From assembly GCA_022827905.1 (NCBI GenBank), contig JAJEIQ010000014.1:124001-188000 (forward strand): DNA of 64,000 nt. Reading direction: 5' to 3'. Under the pieces are notes generated by a model that did no database searches, was not told where the DNA came from, and saw nothing but the letters and a program-made list of their open reading frames with translations. Source of the DNA: Pseudomonadales bacterium (GTDB lineage: Bacteria; Pseudomonadota; Gammaproteobacteria; Pseudomonadales; Azotimanducaceae). Positions 39,455-50,835 of the stretch are shown here, one piece after another. Within the stretch, counting starts at the first letter, position 1. Each line of letters begins with the position of its first letter. Position numbers and translations under genes: made by a program.

Positions 39455-40027
39455 TTAAGTGTCCTGGCTGCCGTTGCCGGAACCCGCAGCGGCTTCCGCA
39501 CGGGCAAGCAGCTCCTCCCCGTCGCGGCACTGGATCACCCCGTCGCCAACCTCTGCCAGCGCCGCCGGGTCAGAAATGCGTTCGAGTAGGGGCGATAGCC
39601 GCTCCGCAGCCCTTTCACCAAACTTGAGCCGTGCCATCCGCACGGCCATCCGCACTGCCATGTCCCGCTGGCCCGACTCGCGGCCTTCCGCGAACCACTG
39701 CTCGGTCCATTCCTTCGCTCGCTCTGCCAGCATCGTCACGCCCTCCTGCAAATCCTCAAATGGTGTTCTGTCGGCGTCCGGGAAGCGCAGCGGCATCAGC
39801 ACCTCGCTCACCCAACTCACGAAAACCGGCCCCAACTCGTCGCCGCCCAGCCAAGCCAAGGCCTCGCGCAACGTCTCCAACAAGACTTCCGGCGACTCCG
39901 CCGTCTCCAAGCGCACCAGCACCGACATCCGGTTGCGCTGCGGCAAATCGTGCGCCGCCAGCGGTCTCGGTCGGTTCAGACGACCGCCGCTACCGGCTCG
40001 CAATGCTGCCGGCGTGGTCTCGCGCAA
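39455..40027 (-). pseudogene. Truncated Rpn/DUF4351-type PD-(D/E)XK protein
   Basis: The frame holds only the middle and C-terminal part of an Rpn-family (recombination-promoting nuclease, transposase_31-like) protein. HDLPQRNRMSVLVRLETAES and the DUF4351-like end ARLKFGERAAERLSPLLERI are recognisable. The N-terminal nuclease domain of about 130 residues with the catalytic acids is missing. Homology begins near 39970, next to the end of the small gene at 39990-40205, so a deletion has fused the two. It is unlikely to be active. Confidence 0.6.
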
Positions 40028-40205
40028 CCTGCGCGATGGCTCGCAATGCCCGGTTCACTGCTGCCGAGTCCTTGAAAACCTCCGCTACATCCCGATCCAG
40101 AATCACCACATTGGTGCCCTTCCGGTAAGCCTCATGGTGCTTCCCCCTGACACCACCGGAGAAGTCGTTCTCATCCCGCAGCTTGTCCTCATCGTCCTGG
40201 TTCAT
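39990..40205 (-). CDS. Small antitoxin-like hypothetical protein
   Basis: A 71-residue protein from the ATG at 40205. DENDFSGGVRGKHHEAYRKG and TNVVILDRDVAEVFKDSAAVNRALR (in parts) match a widespread small family of acidic proteins usually found beside RelE- or PIN-type toxins. No toxin gene is adjacent; the truncated Rpn gene overlaps its end by 38 nt. The antitoxin role is inferred from family memory and not proven. Confidence 0.6.
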   Translation of the reverse strand: MNQDDEDKLRDENDFSGGVRGKHHEAYRKGTNVVILDRDVAEVFKDSAAVNRALRAIAQVARDHAGSIASR

Positions 40206-40511
40206 GGTCTTTTCGCTCTCCGAGCGAGTATCCAGCCCGGTCGCCGCACACCGATGGCTAGGGATCGGACGCCTCGCAACTGCATCCTTCCCCTTGGAAT
40301 CCACCCGGAAACGGCACTTCGTGGCGTCCGAGGGCAAGATGCCCTCGAGCCAATCTTCGTTCGAAGGCGCCCCTTGGGCTAATGGGCTTCCCGCGCTCAT
40401 CCTGATTCAGATATTCTCTACGAAATACTTTAGAAATACACGACAACTGGCTGAAACTACATTACTTTTCTTCTGTTCATCAAAAAGGTCAGGTCGTCGG
40501 CAGCGCGGCCC
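40206..40511. other. Intergenic stretch with degenerate REP
   Basis: A degenerate REP (40327-40348, GAGGGCAAGATGCCCTC) without the CTCCGG tail, then about 100 bp of AT-rich DNA. No gene was seen. Confidence 0.5.
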
Positions 40512-40715
40512 TCACCGATTCGCCAAGTATTCCAGCGCTTCCGATCGCTGATCGAGAATTGAACGGGTGAGTTCCTGCACTGGGACATCGTCCATCGTGT
40601 CTATAGTCAGGGCTTCTGCCGGAACGTCGTGGCCTTCAATCTTGCTGTTTGGCCGGTTTGCAGTTGGTTTCTTGTCGCCGGGGATCTGGCTGGCCTGTTG
40701 CTTGAATGCCGTCAT
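40512..40715 (-). CDS. Small unassigned open reading frame
   Basis: Sixty-seven codons from an ATG at 40715, ending RSEALEYLANR. Lysine- and proline-rich at the start, acidic in the middle (TIDTMDDVPVQELTRS). No family was recognised. It is kept because it lies in a low-GC accessory stretch with no better candidate, but it may not be expressed. Confidence 0.25.
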   Translation of the reverse strand: MTAFKQQASQIPGDKKPTANRPNSKIEGHDVPAEALTIDTMDDVPVQELTRSILDQRSEALEYLANR

Positions 40716-40810
40716 GGTAACGTGCCGCTCTGCCCTTCCATGTATCCGTATCAGCGCTGAACAGTGGCAACGCAACCGGAACTTGTCAATGCCGTTGTGG
40801 CGGAGGTCGG

Positions 40811-41407
40811 CTATTCCCGATGGCGATTCAGTCTGGGCAGATACCGGCCAGCGCCAGTGAAATACGTCTTGTAGGCAATCCCGTGCTGCCGCCTCAGGTG
40901 CGGTTCCTCGAATTTGCGCACATGCACTTCGATGCAGAGATAACCGGCAATGAGAATCGGGATGAGGTACAAGTGTGGAACCAGAAACAGCAACCCCACG
41001 CCGAACAGCATCATTCCGGTGTAAATCGGATTTCTGATCCGCGAATAGAGTCCATGCGTGACCAATTCGGTTGATTCCGACTCGTCGATGCCGATTCTCC
41101 AGGACGCGCCCATCTGAAACTGGGCGACGGCCGTAGTTGCCATCCCAACCAAACCGAGCCCCAATCCGAAAAGATATCCGACGGCACCGAGTTCGACCTG
41201 CGGGCGGACGAAGTCGGCTGCCTGGAGACAAGACAGGACAAAGGCGCCCACCACCGAGATTGCCAAGAGAATTTGCACGAACAGCAACAGCGCTGGAGCC
41301 CGCGTTGGAATGCGAACTCCGTGGTCCCCCGCGAACCTGTATTGCACTGCGATTCTTCCTGCCACTGATACCAGCAGGAATCCAACGCATAGCAACAGTG
41401 CGGTCAC
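40811..41407 (-). CDS. Isoprenylcysteine carboxyl methyltransferase-like membrane protein
   Basis: A 198-residue protein with about five hydrophobic helices. The C-terminal cofactor-binding part is HGLYSRIRNPIYTGMML and KFEEPHLRRQHGIAYKTYF, typical of the ICMT/PEMT-like methyltransferases. GC content is clearly lower than in the neighbours, which suggests acquisition. Substrate unknown; lipids or isoprenoid-like molecules are likely. Confidence 0.85.
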   Translation of the reverse strand: MTALLLCVGFLLVSVAGRIAVQYRFAGDHGVRIPTRAPALLLFVQILLAISVVGAFVLSCLQAADFVRPQVELGAVGYLFGLGLGLVGMATTAVAQFQMGASWRIGIDESESTELVTHGLYSRIRNPIYTGMMLFGVGLLFLVPHLYLIPILIAGYLCIEVHVRKFEEPHLRRQHGIAYKTYFTGAGRYLPRLNRHRE

Positions 41408-41527
41408 GGGTCTATTTTGATGGAGTTGGTCACGAGCTTATGGAAGCTCCCTACTTCGTGCATCTGGGCATGAACTGAAGCCTAACACTGCCGCGCGATT
41501 CCAGCATGCCTGCCGGCCCGACCACTA

Positions 41528-43264
41528 TCAGTGCCCAGAAACCCGAGTAACGAACCGCTCTGCTACGTCGCGCATCCGCATGTTGGCGAAGAAAGCCACC
41601 ACCAGCAGCGCGGCCATGACCACCATCGTCAGGTTGTAGATGCCCGGTGTGGGGTCCGGGGTGCCGGCCGGCGCGATTTCAAGGAGCTTGCTGACGGTTA
41701 CGGTGTTGGCGGCCACCAGTTCATCCAAGCTGCCCATGGGGGCGCCGAAGTGCGCCGCGAAGGCTGCCGGATCGATGCGGGCCGCCAGTGCGTCGATGGC
41801 CCGTTCCAGCGAGAATTCGCGAAGTTGGGTGATGAGCAGCGGGCCGAGCACGCCCGCGGCGCTCCAGGCCGTCAGCAGGCGGCCGTGTATCGCGCCCACG
41901 TGCCTTGTCCCGAACACATCGGCGATGTAGGCAGGCAGCGTGGCGAATCCGCCGCCGTACATCGTGAAGGCCACCATTGTCAGGGCGTAGAAGGCCACCA
42001 GCCAGCCTAGGTTGGCGCTGCCGCTGCCGCCATCCGCGATGAGCGGCACCGAACCGTAAAGGGCCGCGCCCAGCGCGAAGAAGCAGTAGTAGGTGTTGCG
42101 CCGCCCAATGTAGTCGGAAGCCGCCGCCCAGGCGAGCCGACCACCCATGTTGAAGACGCTGATCATCAACACATAGGTCGCCGCGAAGCCCAGGGTGACG
42201 ATGTGGGGCAAGGCCGGGCTGAAGATGTCCACCATCATCGTCTCCGCCACGCCGATGATGCCGATCCCGGCGGTGACGTTGAAGCACAGCATGATCCACA
42301 GCAGATAAAACTGCGGCGTTCGATGCGCCCGCTGGACGTGCACGTAGGCGGTGCTCGGCATGCCGCGCCAGCCGCTGCCCGGCTTGCCGGCGGCGCGTGC
42401 CGCGGCCTCGTCCCACCCGGACGGCTTCCATCCTTCCGCGGGAAGGCGGAAGGACAGGGCGGCGGCCAGCATGATGCCGAAGTAGGCCAGTCCCAGGGTG
42501 AGGAAGGTCGATGCGGCGCCCGTGCTGCCCGTGCCGACCACATAGACGCCCTCAGCACCGGGGACGATCATCCTTGATACGTCGGCCGCCCCAGCGACCA
42601 CCACTTCCAGCCACTCGCCGCCCACCTCGGCATACTGCCTGCCGTGCTCGGTGATCAGGTCAACGGCCCCCACAGCCCCGAGGTATTGCGGGGCTTCGTG
42701 GAACGTCTCCAGCAGGAACTTCTTGAGCGGCGCGGCGATGATCGCCCCGCCTCCGAAGCCCATGATCGCGAGCCCGGTGGACAGGCCGCGCCGGTCCGGA
42801 AACCAACGAATCAGCGTCGAGACGGGCGTGATGTAGCCGAGTCCCAAGCCCGCGCCGCCCAGTACCCCGTACCCCAAATACAACAGCCAGATTTGGTGGG
42901 TTTCAATGCCAACGCCGGCGACGACGAATCCCACGCCCCACAGCACGGCAGCGCACACCCCGGCGCAGCGCGGCCCCACATCCTCCAGCCACTTGCCAGC
43001 CACCGCGGTGCTCAGGCCCAGGAAGACGATGGCCGTGGCAAACACGCCGACAATGGCGGTGATGCTCCAATCGTCGGCACTGCTGGCCGCAACGCCAAGT
43101 TCCTTGGTCAGCGCCGGGTTGAAGATGCTCCACGAATAGACCGACCCGATGCACAGATGCAACGCGACCGAAATCAGCGGTATCCACCAGCGATTGAAGC
43201 CGGACGAGGCGACGATGCGGTCCTTGAGCAGGAACGCCGTGGCGGTAGGACGCGCCGACGCCAC
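41528..43264 (-). CDS. OFA-family MFS transporter (oxalate/formate antiporter type)
   Basis: A 578-residue MFS protein with 12 hydrophobic segments. Family marks are LHLCIGSVYSWSIFNPALTK near the N-terminus and YITPVSTLIRWFPDRRGLSTGLAIMGFGGG (in parts). A hydrophilic region of about 90 residues after helix 6 (containing VVAGAADVSRMIVPG) makes it longer than the usual 400-450. Substrate unknown. It starts 4 bp before the HicB stop on the same strand and may be read through from HicAB. Confidence 0.87.
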   Translation of the reverse strand: MASARPTATAFLLKDRIVASSGFNRWWIPLISVALHLCIGSVYSWSIFNPALTKELGVAASSADDWSITAIVGVFATAIVFLGLSTAVAGKWLEDVGPRCAGVCAAVLWGVGFVVAGVGIETHQIWLLYLGYGVLGGAGLGLGYITPVSTLIRWFPDRRGLSTGLAIMGFGGGAIIAAPLKKFLLETFHEAPQYLGAVGAVDLITEHGRQYAEVGGEWLEVVVAGAADVSRMIVPGAEGVYVVGTGSTGAASTFLTLGLAYFGIMLAAALSFRLPAEGWKPSGWDEAAARAAGKPGSGWRGMPSTAYVHVQRAHRTPQFYLLWIMLCFNVTAGIGIIGVAETMMVDIFSPALPHIVTLGFAATYVLMISVFNMGGRLAWAAASDYIGRRNTYYCFFALGAALYGSVPLIADGGSGSANLGWLVAFYALTMVAFTMYGGGFATLPAYIADVFGTRHVGAIHGRLLTAWSAAGVLGPLLITQLREFSLERAIDALAARIDPAAFAAHFGAPMGSLDELVAANTVTVSKLLEIAPAGTPDPTPGIYNLTMVVMAALLVVAFFANMRMRDVAERFVTRVSGH

Positions 43265-43266
43265 GG

Positions 43267-43479
43267 TTATGCGTACATCAAACGCTCGCCCTTAGGCTCC
43301 GGTATCACGTCACCGAACTCCCGTGCGGTATCGATCCAGAGTTGCATCGCCTCGTTGACGCTCCGCAAAGCATCCTCCTGGCTATCACCGTGAGCCATGC
43401 AACCTGGCAACTCCGGCACCTCTGCGACGAAGGCCGCATCCTCGTTGCTCCAGTAGAGGATGATTTCGTACTTATACAT
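43267..43479 (-). CDS. hicB: HicB-family antitoxin
   Basis: A 70-residue protein with the partial RNase-H-like HicB fold: YWSNEDAAFVAEVPELPGCMAHG and EDALRSVNEAMQLWID (in parts). It neutralises HicA. Its ATG shares one nucleotide with the hicA stop (TAATG). No C-terminal DNA-binding domain is present, so it is the short form. Confidence 0.93.
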   Translation of the reverse strand: MYKYEIILYWSNEDAAFVAEVPELPGCMAHGDSQEDALRSVNEAMQLWIDTAREFGDVIPEPKGERLMYA

Positions 43480-43733
43480 TACAGGTCACCTTCCAATTGG
43501 TATTTCAGAGCCAAACGTCGAACCTGCCTGACTTGATACGGCTTCGCGTTCCCATCGTCCCGCTGCAGGTTCACTTTCTCGGAGACGTCTTGCCTGCGGT
43601 ACACATGGTGGCTCCCGCGAATGCGCTCGTCGAACCCAAGATGCCGCATCAGCGCACACAATTCCGCAAAGCGGATGTTCGCGTCCGACCTTCCGTCCAG
43701 TATCGTGCGCAGGAGCCGCTCATGACGGTTCAT
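43479..43733 (-). CDS. hicA: HicA-family mRNA interferase toxin
   Basis: An 84-residue protein from the ATG at 43733. The dsRBD-like HicA fold with the catalytic histidine is seen in RGSHHVYRRQDV, followed by DGNAKPYQVRQVRRLALKY. It cleaves mRNA when free of HicB. The toxin-first order with hicB is normal. The gene looks intact. Confidence 0.88.
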   Translation of the reverse strand: MNRHERLLRTILDGRSDANIRFAELCALMRHLGFDERIRGSHHVYRRQDVSEKVNLQRDDGNAKPYQVRQVRRLALKYQLEGDL

Positions 43734-43814
43734 GATGCGTCCCAAAGAAAACCAATGGTGCAGTTTGCCACCGGATTCTCCAGACTTCGAGTGACCATGC
43801 GGCGCCTCCTCGCC

Positions 43815-44264
43815 TCACCCCGCCACCGCTAGTTCCATGATGTTCCGATTGCCGCGTTGCCAGAAGAGCTTTAGGGTCACCGCGTTGATCAGCCAGCGGC
43901 CGTCGATTCTCGATAGCTGGTCCACGTAGTAGCCGCCGATGGCATAGGCCGAGCTGCCCCGGTCATTCTTGAGGAAGTGCTCCGCGGTCATGTACATCCG
44001 GCACTGCGCCGAATCGCCTTGGACATCGACGATGGGATTGGTCATGACGTGGTGGGTGGCGTCCAGGCCGTCGAACAGCCGCTGGCAGCCGGCAACCCAG
44101 TCGTCGGCTCTTAGGGTGGCGGGGTCCTGGCCGCTGTAGTCCTTGAAGTCCATGGTGATCCGGTCGGTGAACACCGAACGCAGCAGCGCGTAGTCCCGGG
44201 TGTCGATGCCCAGGGCGTATTCGTATCGGCGGCGGGTGATCTCGCTGTAGTCTGAAAAATCCAT
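43815..44264 (-). CDS. Nuclear transport factor 2 (SnoaL-like) family protein
   Basis: A 149-residue cone-shaped alpha+beta barrel protein from the ATG at 44264 (MDFSDYSEITRRRYEYALG). YALLRSVFTDRITMDFKDY and THHVMTNPIVDVQGDSAQCR are typical of SnoaL_4 proteins, which include steroid isomerase-like and dehydratase-like enzymes. Substrate unknown. It is divergent from the sulfurtransferase pair. Confidence 0.88.
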   Translation of the reverse strand: MDFSDYSEITRRRYEYALGIDTRDYALLRSVFTDRITMDFKDYSGQDPATLRADDWVAGCQRLFDGLDATHHVMTNPIVDVQGDSAQCRMYMTAEHFLKNDRGSSAYAIGGYYVDQLSRIDGRWLINAVTLKLFWQRGNRNIMELAVAG

Positions 44265-44356
44265 GGGCTTTGTGCTCCTCAAGGTCTGTGACAACCGCAA
44301 AGTGGCGAAAACGAGAGGGAACCGCATAATAGCGGCCAAACCCAAGAGTTGAAGCC

Positions 44357-45217
44357 ATGTCCTATGCCCACCCCGAATACCTGATATCGCCCGCCGAACT
44401 GGCCGCCGACCTGGATGGCAAGCGCGTCCTGGATGCCACCGTGTTCCTCAGCCCGGCGCCGAAGGGCGGCTACCGGGCAGAATCCGGGCTTGAGCGGTTC
44501 AATGAGGGGCACATTCCCGGTGCCCTGTTCCTGGACCTGATTGGCGAGGCGTCCGACACCTCAACGGGCCTCGGCTTCACGCTGCCGCCGGTGACGCAGT
44601 TGGAGCGGCTGTTCGCCCGCCTGGGCGTCTCCAACGACACCGAAACCGTGCTCTACAGCAGCGGCCACATGATGTGGGCCACCCGCGCCTGGTGGCTGCT
44701 GCACTACTGCGGCCACCGGCGGGCGCGGGTGCTCAACGGTGGCTTGAAGGCTTGGCGGGACGGCGGGCATCCCCTGTCAACGGAAGCGGCGAGCCATCCT
44801 GAAGGGAGCTTCAAGGCAGACCCCAACGCGGCGCTGTTCGCGGACAAGGACGCCGTGCTCGCCGCCATCGGCGATGGCGAGGTCTGCACGGTCAACGCCC
44901 TCTCGCCCGAGGTGTACGCCGGCGAGGGCGACTTCAGCTACGGGCGCAAGGGCCACATCGCCGGCAGCATCAACCTGCACTATGAAGACCTGCTCGAAGA
45001 CGGCTGCTTCAAGGACGGCGAGGCCCTGCGCGAAGCACTGGACGCCAAGGGCCTGCTCGCAGCACCCCAAGTGATCTCCTACTGCGGCGGCGGCATCTCC
45101 GCCACCATCGATGCCTTCGCCTGCCTGCTGTGCGGCAAGGACGAGGTGGCCGTGTACGACGGCTCCATGGCGGAGTGGGTGCGCGATGAGTCCCTGCCAA
45201 TGGAAACCGGCCCATAG
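44357..45217 (+). CDS. Two-domain rhodanese sulfurtransferase, copy 1
   Basis: A 286-residue protein with two rhodanese domains. The first (residues about 10-130) is non-catalytic, the second has the cysteine in SYCGGGISAT. The CG-G pattern resembles 3-mercaptopyruvate sulfurtransferase, but thiosulfate may be the donor. It is closely related along its whole length to the next gene, from which it is separated by 41 bp. Confidence 0.92.
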   Translation: MSYAHPEYLISPAELAADLDGKRVLDATVFLSPAPKGGYRAESGLERFNEGHIPGALFLDLIGEASDTSTGLGFTLPPVTQLERLFARLGVSNDTETVLYSSGHMMWATRAWWLLHYCGHRRARVLNGGLKAWRDGGHPLSTEAASHPEGSFKADPNAALFADKDAVLAAIGDGEVCTVNALSPEVYAGEGDFSYGRKGHIAGSINLHYEDLLEDGCFKDGEALREALDAKGLLAAPQVISYCGGGISATIDAFACLLCGKDEVAVYDGSMAEWVRDESLPMETGP

Positions 45218-45258
45218 ACGGAACCGCACAACAGCCCATCCTTCGGAGAGTCGAAGCC

Positions 45259-46119
45259 ATGTCCTACGCCCACCCTGAATACCTGATCTCGCCCGCCGAG
45301 CTGGCCGCCGACCTCGACAGCAGGCGCATCCTGGACGTGACCGTGCTCTTTGAGCCCACGCCCGAAGGGGGCTTCGGCATCGAGTCGGGGCTTGCGCAAT
45401 TCAACGAGGGGCACATTCCCGGTGCCCTGTTCCTGGACTTGATTCAGGACGCCTCCGACCCATCCGCCGAGGTTGGCTTCAGCTTGCCGCCGGTGGCCCA
45501 GTTGGAACGGCTGCTCGTCCGTCTCGGCGTCTCCAACGACACCGAGGTCGTGCTCTACAGCGGCGGCCACATCATGTGGGCCACCCGCGCTTGGTGGCTG
45601 CTGCGCTACTGCGGGCTGCGGCGGGTGCGGGTGCTCAACGGCGGCCTGGAGGCTTGGCGGGATGGCGGCCACCCGCTGTCGACCGATGCGGCCAGCTACC
45701 CCGAGGGCAACTTCAAGGCGGCCCCCGACCCTGCGCTGTTCGCGGACAAGGACGCCGTGCTCGGGGCCATCGGAGACGCCAGCGTTTGCACCGTCAACGC
45801 CCTGCCTGCGGAGCTTCACAGCGGTGAGGTCGACTTGGGTCTCGGGCGCAAGGGCCACATCGCCCAAAGCATCAACCTGCCCTACGACGACCTGTTGGAC
45901 GGCGGCCTATTCAAGGACGGTGCTGCGCTGCGCGAGGCGCTAAGCGCCAAGGGACTGCTCTCCTCGACCGGCGTGATCACCTATTGCGCCCTCGGCATCT
46001 CCGCGACCATCGACGCCTTCGCCTGCCTGCTGTGCGGCAAGGACGAGGTCGCGGTGTACGACGGCTCTCTGACGGAATGGGCGGGCGATGAGTTCCTGCC
46101 GATGGAAACCGGGCCGTAA
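45259..46119 (+). CDS. Two-domain rhodanese sulfurtransferase, copy 2
   Basis: A 286-residue tandem duplicate of the previous gene with nearly the same first residues (SYAHPEYLISPAELAADLD). The active-site loop differs: TYCALGISAT in place of YCGGGISAT. Since this loop sets substrate choice in rhodaneses, the copies may have diverged in sulfur donor or acceptor. Confidence 0.92.
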   Translation: MSYAHPEYLISPAELAADLDSRRILDVTVLFEPTPEGGFGIESGLAQFNEGHIPGALFLDLIQDASDPSAEVGFSLPPVAQLERLLVRLGVSNDTEVVLYSGGHIMWATRAWWLLRYCGLRRVRVLNGGLEAWRDGGHPLSTDAASYPEGNFKAAPDPALFADKDAVLGAIGDASVCTVNALPAELHSGEVDLGLGRKGHIAQSINLPYDDLLDGGLFKDGAALREALSAKGLLSSTGVITYCALGISATIDAFACLLCGKDEVAVYDGSLTEWAGDEFLPMETGP

Positions 46120-46157
46120 ATCCAGCGCCGCTCCCGAATCGGCAAGCCAGCCCTCCT

Positions 46158-46844
46158 TTGCCCAACTCAATCCGCATCGGTGAACTGAACGAGCGGTCCC
46201 TGCACCGCGCCCTCAAAGCCCTCTACGCGGCACCCGGCAGCCTGAGTGAGCAGCTCATCGACGGCTACGTGGTTGACGTGCTCATTGGCCAGCGGATCAT
46301 CGAAATCCATACCGGCGGCTTCTCGCGGTTGAAGCAGAAGCTTGCGCGCTTGCTGGAAGGCCATGCGCTCACCCTAGTGCATCCGATCGCTCAAGATCGC
46401 TTCATCATCAAGCAGGGAGCGGACGGCGCTACGACCCGCCGGAAATCGCCAAAGCACGGCTCTGTGTTCAGCATCTTCTCCGGCCTCACGAGCATCCCGA
46501 CGCTCATCGCCCATCCCAACTTCACCTTGGAGGCCGTCATCACCGTCGAGGAGGAGGTCCGCGTGCCCAACCCGCGCCGCAATCGGCGCCGGGGCGGCTG
46601 GACCGCCATCGACCGCCGGCTGGTCGAGGTGCTGGAAACCCACCGCATCGAGTCCATGGGGGATCTGTTCGCCCCCCTCGACGCCCATCTGCCGGAAGAG
46701 TTCACCACCGCCGACTTGGCCTCCGCCATGCAAGCTCCCCGGCGCCTGGGGCAGCAGGCGGCGTTCTGCCTGCGCGAGGCGGGCGTCGTGGCGATCTGCG
46801 GCAAAGATGGCAACGCACTGCGCTACCGCCGCCGCGAAAGCTGA
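46158..46844 (+). CDS. PD-(D/E)XK nuclease-like protein (DUF8091-like)
   Basis: A 228-residue protein. Residues about 30-75 show a nuclease-like core, DGYVVDVLIGQRIIEIHTGG followed by FSRLKQKLARLLE, with the D, E-x-H pattern near the usual PD-(D/E)XK sites (no Lys). A conserved middle (AHPNFTLEAVITVEEEVRVP) and a C-terminal winged-helix-like part (FTTADLASAMQAPRRLGQQA) follow. The family is of unknown role, perhaps DNA processing or defence. It stands alone after the sulfurtransferases. Confidence 0.7.
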   Translation: MPNSIRIGELNERSLHRALKALYAAPGSLSEQLIDGYVVDVLIGQRIIEIHTGGFSRLKQKLARLLEGHALTLVHPIAQDRFIIKQGADGATTRRKSPKHGSVFSIFSGLTSIPTLIAHPNFTLEAVITVEEEVRVPNPRRNRRRGGWTAIDRRLVEVLETHRIESMGDLFAPLDAHLPEEFTTADLASAMQAPRRLGQQAAFCLREAGVVAICGKDGNALRYRRRES

Positions 46845-46932
46845 TTTTGTTGTTGAAAAACAAGCGTTCAGTTGCAATGATCGCGGGCCTTGCACAAACG
46901 CAAATCAATCGCTTTAGCCAACCGGAACGACC

Positions 46933-47796
46933 ATGGCCGCCCCACTTGCCAACCAGTACGTGCTGACGCTGACCTGTCCGGACCGCAAGGGCTTGGTGGC
47001 CGAGGTGGCGGGCTTCCTCGCTGGCCATGACTGCAACATCACCTCATCCTCCCAGTTCGAGGATCCGCTGACTGGCCGCTTCTTCATGCGCACCTGCTTC
47101 GACGCCACCGACAGCGCCATGAGCCAAGCGGAACTCGAAACCGCATTCTCAAAGGTCGGCAAGCCGCTGGACATGGACTGGGCGATGCACGACCGCACCG
47201 TGAAAAAGCGTCTGATCGTGATGGTCTCGCGGGCCTCACACTGCCTGGTTGACGTCCTGCACCGCTGCCAAACCGGCATCCTGGCGGCGGAGATCGCCGC
47301 CGTCGTCTCCAATCACCCGATGCTCAAGCGCCATTCGGACTTCTACGAGGTGCCCTTCCACCACCTGCCGGTGACGCCGGACAACAAGCCCGAGCAGGAG
47401 CGCAAGCTCTTGCGGCTGGTGGAGGAGTTGAACGTGGACTTCGTGGTGCTGGCGCGCTACATGCAGATCCTAACGGCCGACCTGACCGAACAACTGCAAA
47501 GCCGCATCATCAACATCCACCATTCCTGGCTGCCGAGCTTCAAGGGTGCCAAACCGCGCCATCAAGCCCACGCCCGGGGGGTGAAGATGATCGGCGCCAC
47601 GGCCCACTATGTCACCGCCGGCCTCGATGAAGGGCCGATCATCGCCCAAGGCGCCATCAGCGTGAACCACAGCCACACGCCGGAAGATCTGGTCAAGCTC
47701 GGCCGCGACATCGAAGCCTCGGTGCTGGCCAACGCCCTCAAGGCCGTGGTCGAAAACCGGGTGCTGTTGAACGAGGCCAAGACGGTGGTCTTCTAA
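46933..47796 (+). CDS. purU: Formyltetrahydrofolate deformylase
   Basis: A 287-residue enzyme that releases formate from 10-formyl-tetrahydrofolate to supply formate and free folate. An N-terminal ACT domain (YVLTLTCPDRKGLVAEVAGF) precedes the formyltransferase-like domain, with the catalytic Asn-His in INIHHSWLPSFKGAKP and Asp in TAGLDEGPIIAQG. Length is normal. Confidence 0.95.
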   Translation: MAAPLANQYVLTLTCPDRKGLVAEVAGFLAGHDCNITSSSQFEDPLTGRFFMRTCFDATDSAMSQAELETAFSKVGKPLDMDWAMHDRTVKKRLIVMVSRASHCLVDVLHRCQTGILAAEIAAVVSNHPMLKRHSDFYEVPFHHLPVTPDNKPEQERKLLRLVEELNVDFVVLARYMQILTADLTEQLQSRIINIHHSWLPSFKGAKPRHQAHARGVKMIGATAHYVTAGLDEGPIIAQGAISVNHSHTPEDLVKLGRDIEASVLANALKAVVENRVLLNEAKTVVF

Positions 47797-47813
47797 CGCC
47801 CTGTCGTAACCTG

Positions 47814-47885
47814 CAATTTTCTTCTTGCCGGAGCAAGCAATTTTCTTTTTGCCGGAGCGAGCAATCTTCTTTTTGTCGGAGCGAG
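47814..47885. repeat. 24-bp minisatellite next to a REPIN
   Basis: Three units of 24 bp (CAATTTTCTTTTTGCCGGAG plus CGAG, with few changes) end in the GGAGCGAG that begins the following REP. Confidence 0.85.
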
Positions 47886-47946
47886 GGCATCTTGCCCTCG
47901 CACTCAACTAGGGGATCCCATCAAGGGCGGGACGCCCTTGCTCCGG
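47876..47946. repeat. REPIN: two inverted REP elements
   Basis: A REP with GGAG on the left (47876-47900) and one with CTCC on the right (47921-47946) face each other over about 20 bp containing GGATCCCATC. The right copy has AAGGGCG / CGCCCTT, a compensated base-pair change. The element sits between convergent purU and acnA. Confidence 0.8.
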
Positions 47947-47964
47947 ATGACAATTGCTGTCCCG

Positions 47965-50646
<2,682 letters not shown>

Positions 50647-50734
50647 GGCGGTGTCCTTGATCTACCCGCATAGGCCGGGTGGATGGAAAACCGCTTATTT
50701 TGCCTTAAAACAGCACCGCTTCGGACATTTCCAT

Positions 50735-50812
50735 ACGAGGGCGGGACGCCCTCGCTCCGAGCCGCAGGGATGGGGCCGCCGCTCGCTCCGGGCCGCAGGG
50801 TTGGGGCCGCCG
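50735..50812. repeat. REP element followed by a 31-bp tandem duplication
   Basis: The REP (50735-50760) ends in CTCCGA. Two 31-bp units (50751-50781 and 50782-50812), each starting CTCGCTCCG and carrying GCCGCAGGG and GGGGCCGCCG, overlap its tail. They differ at two or three bases. Confidence 0.75.
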
Positions 50813-50835
50813 CCGGAGGCGGCGGCCCGATGCCG

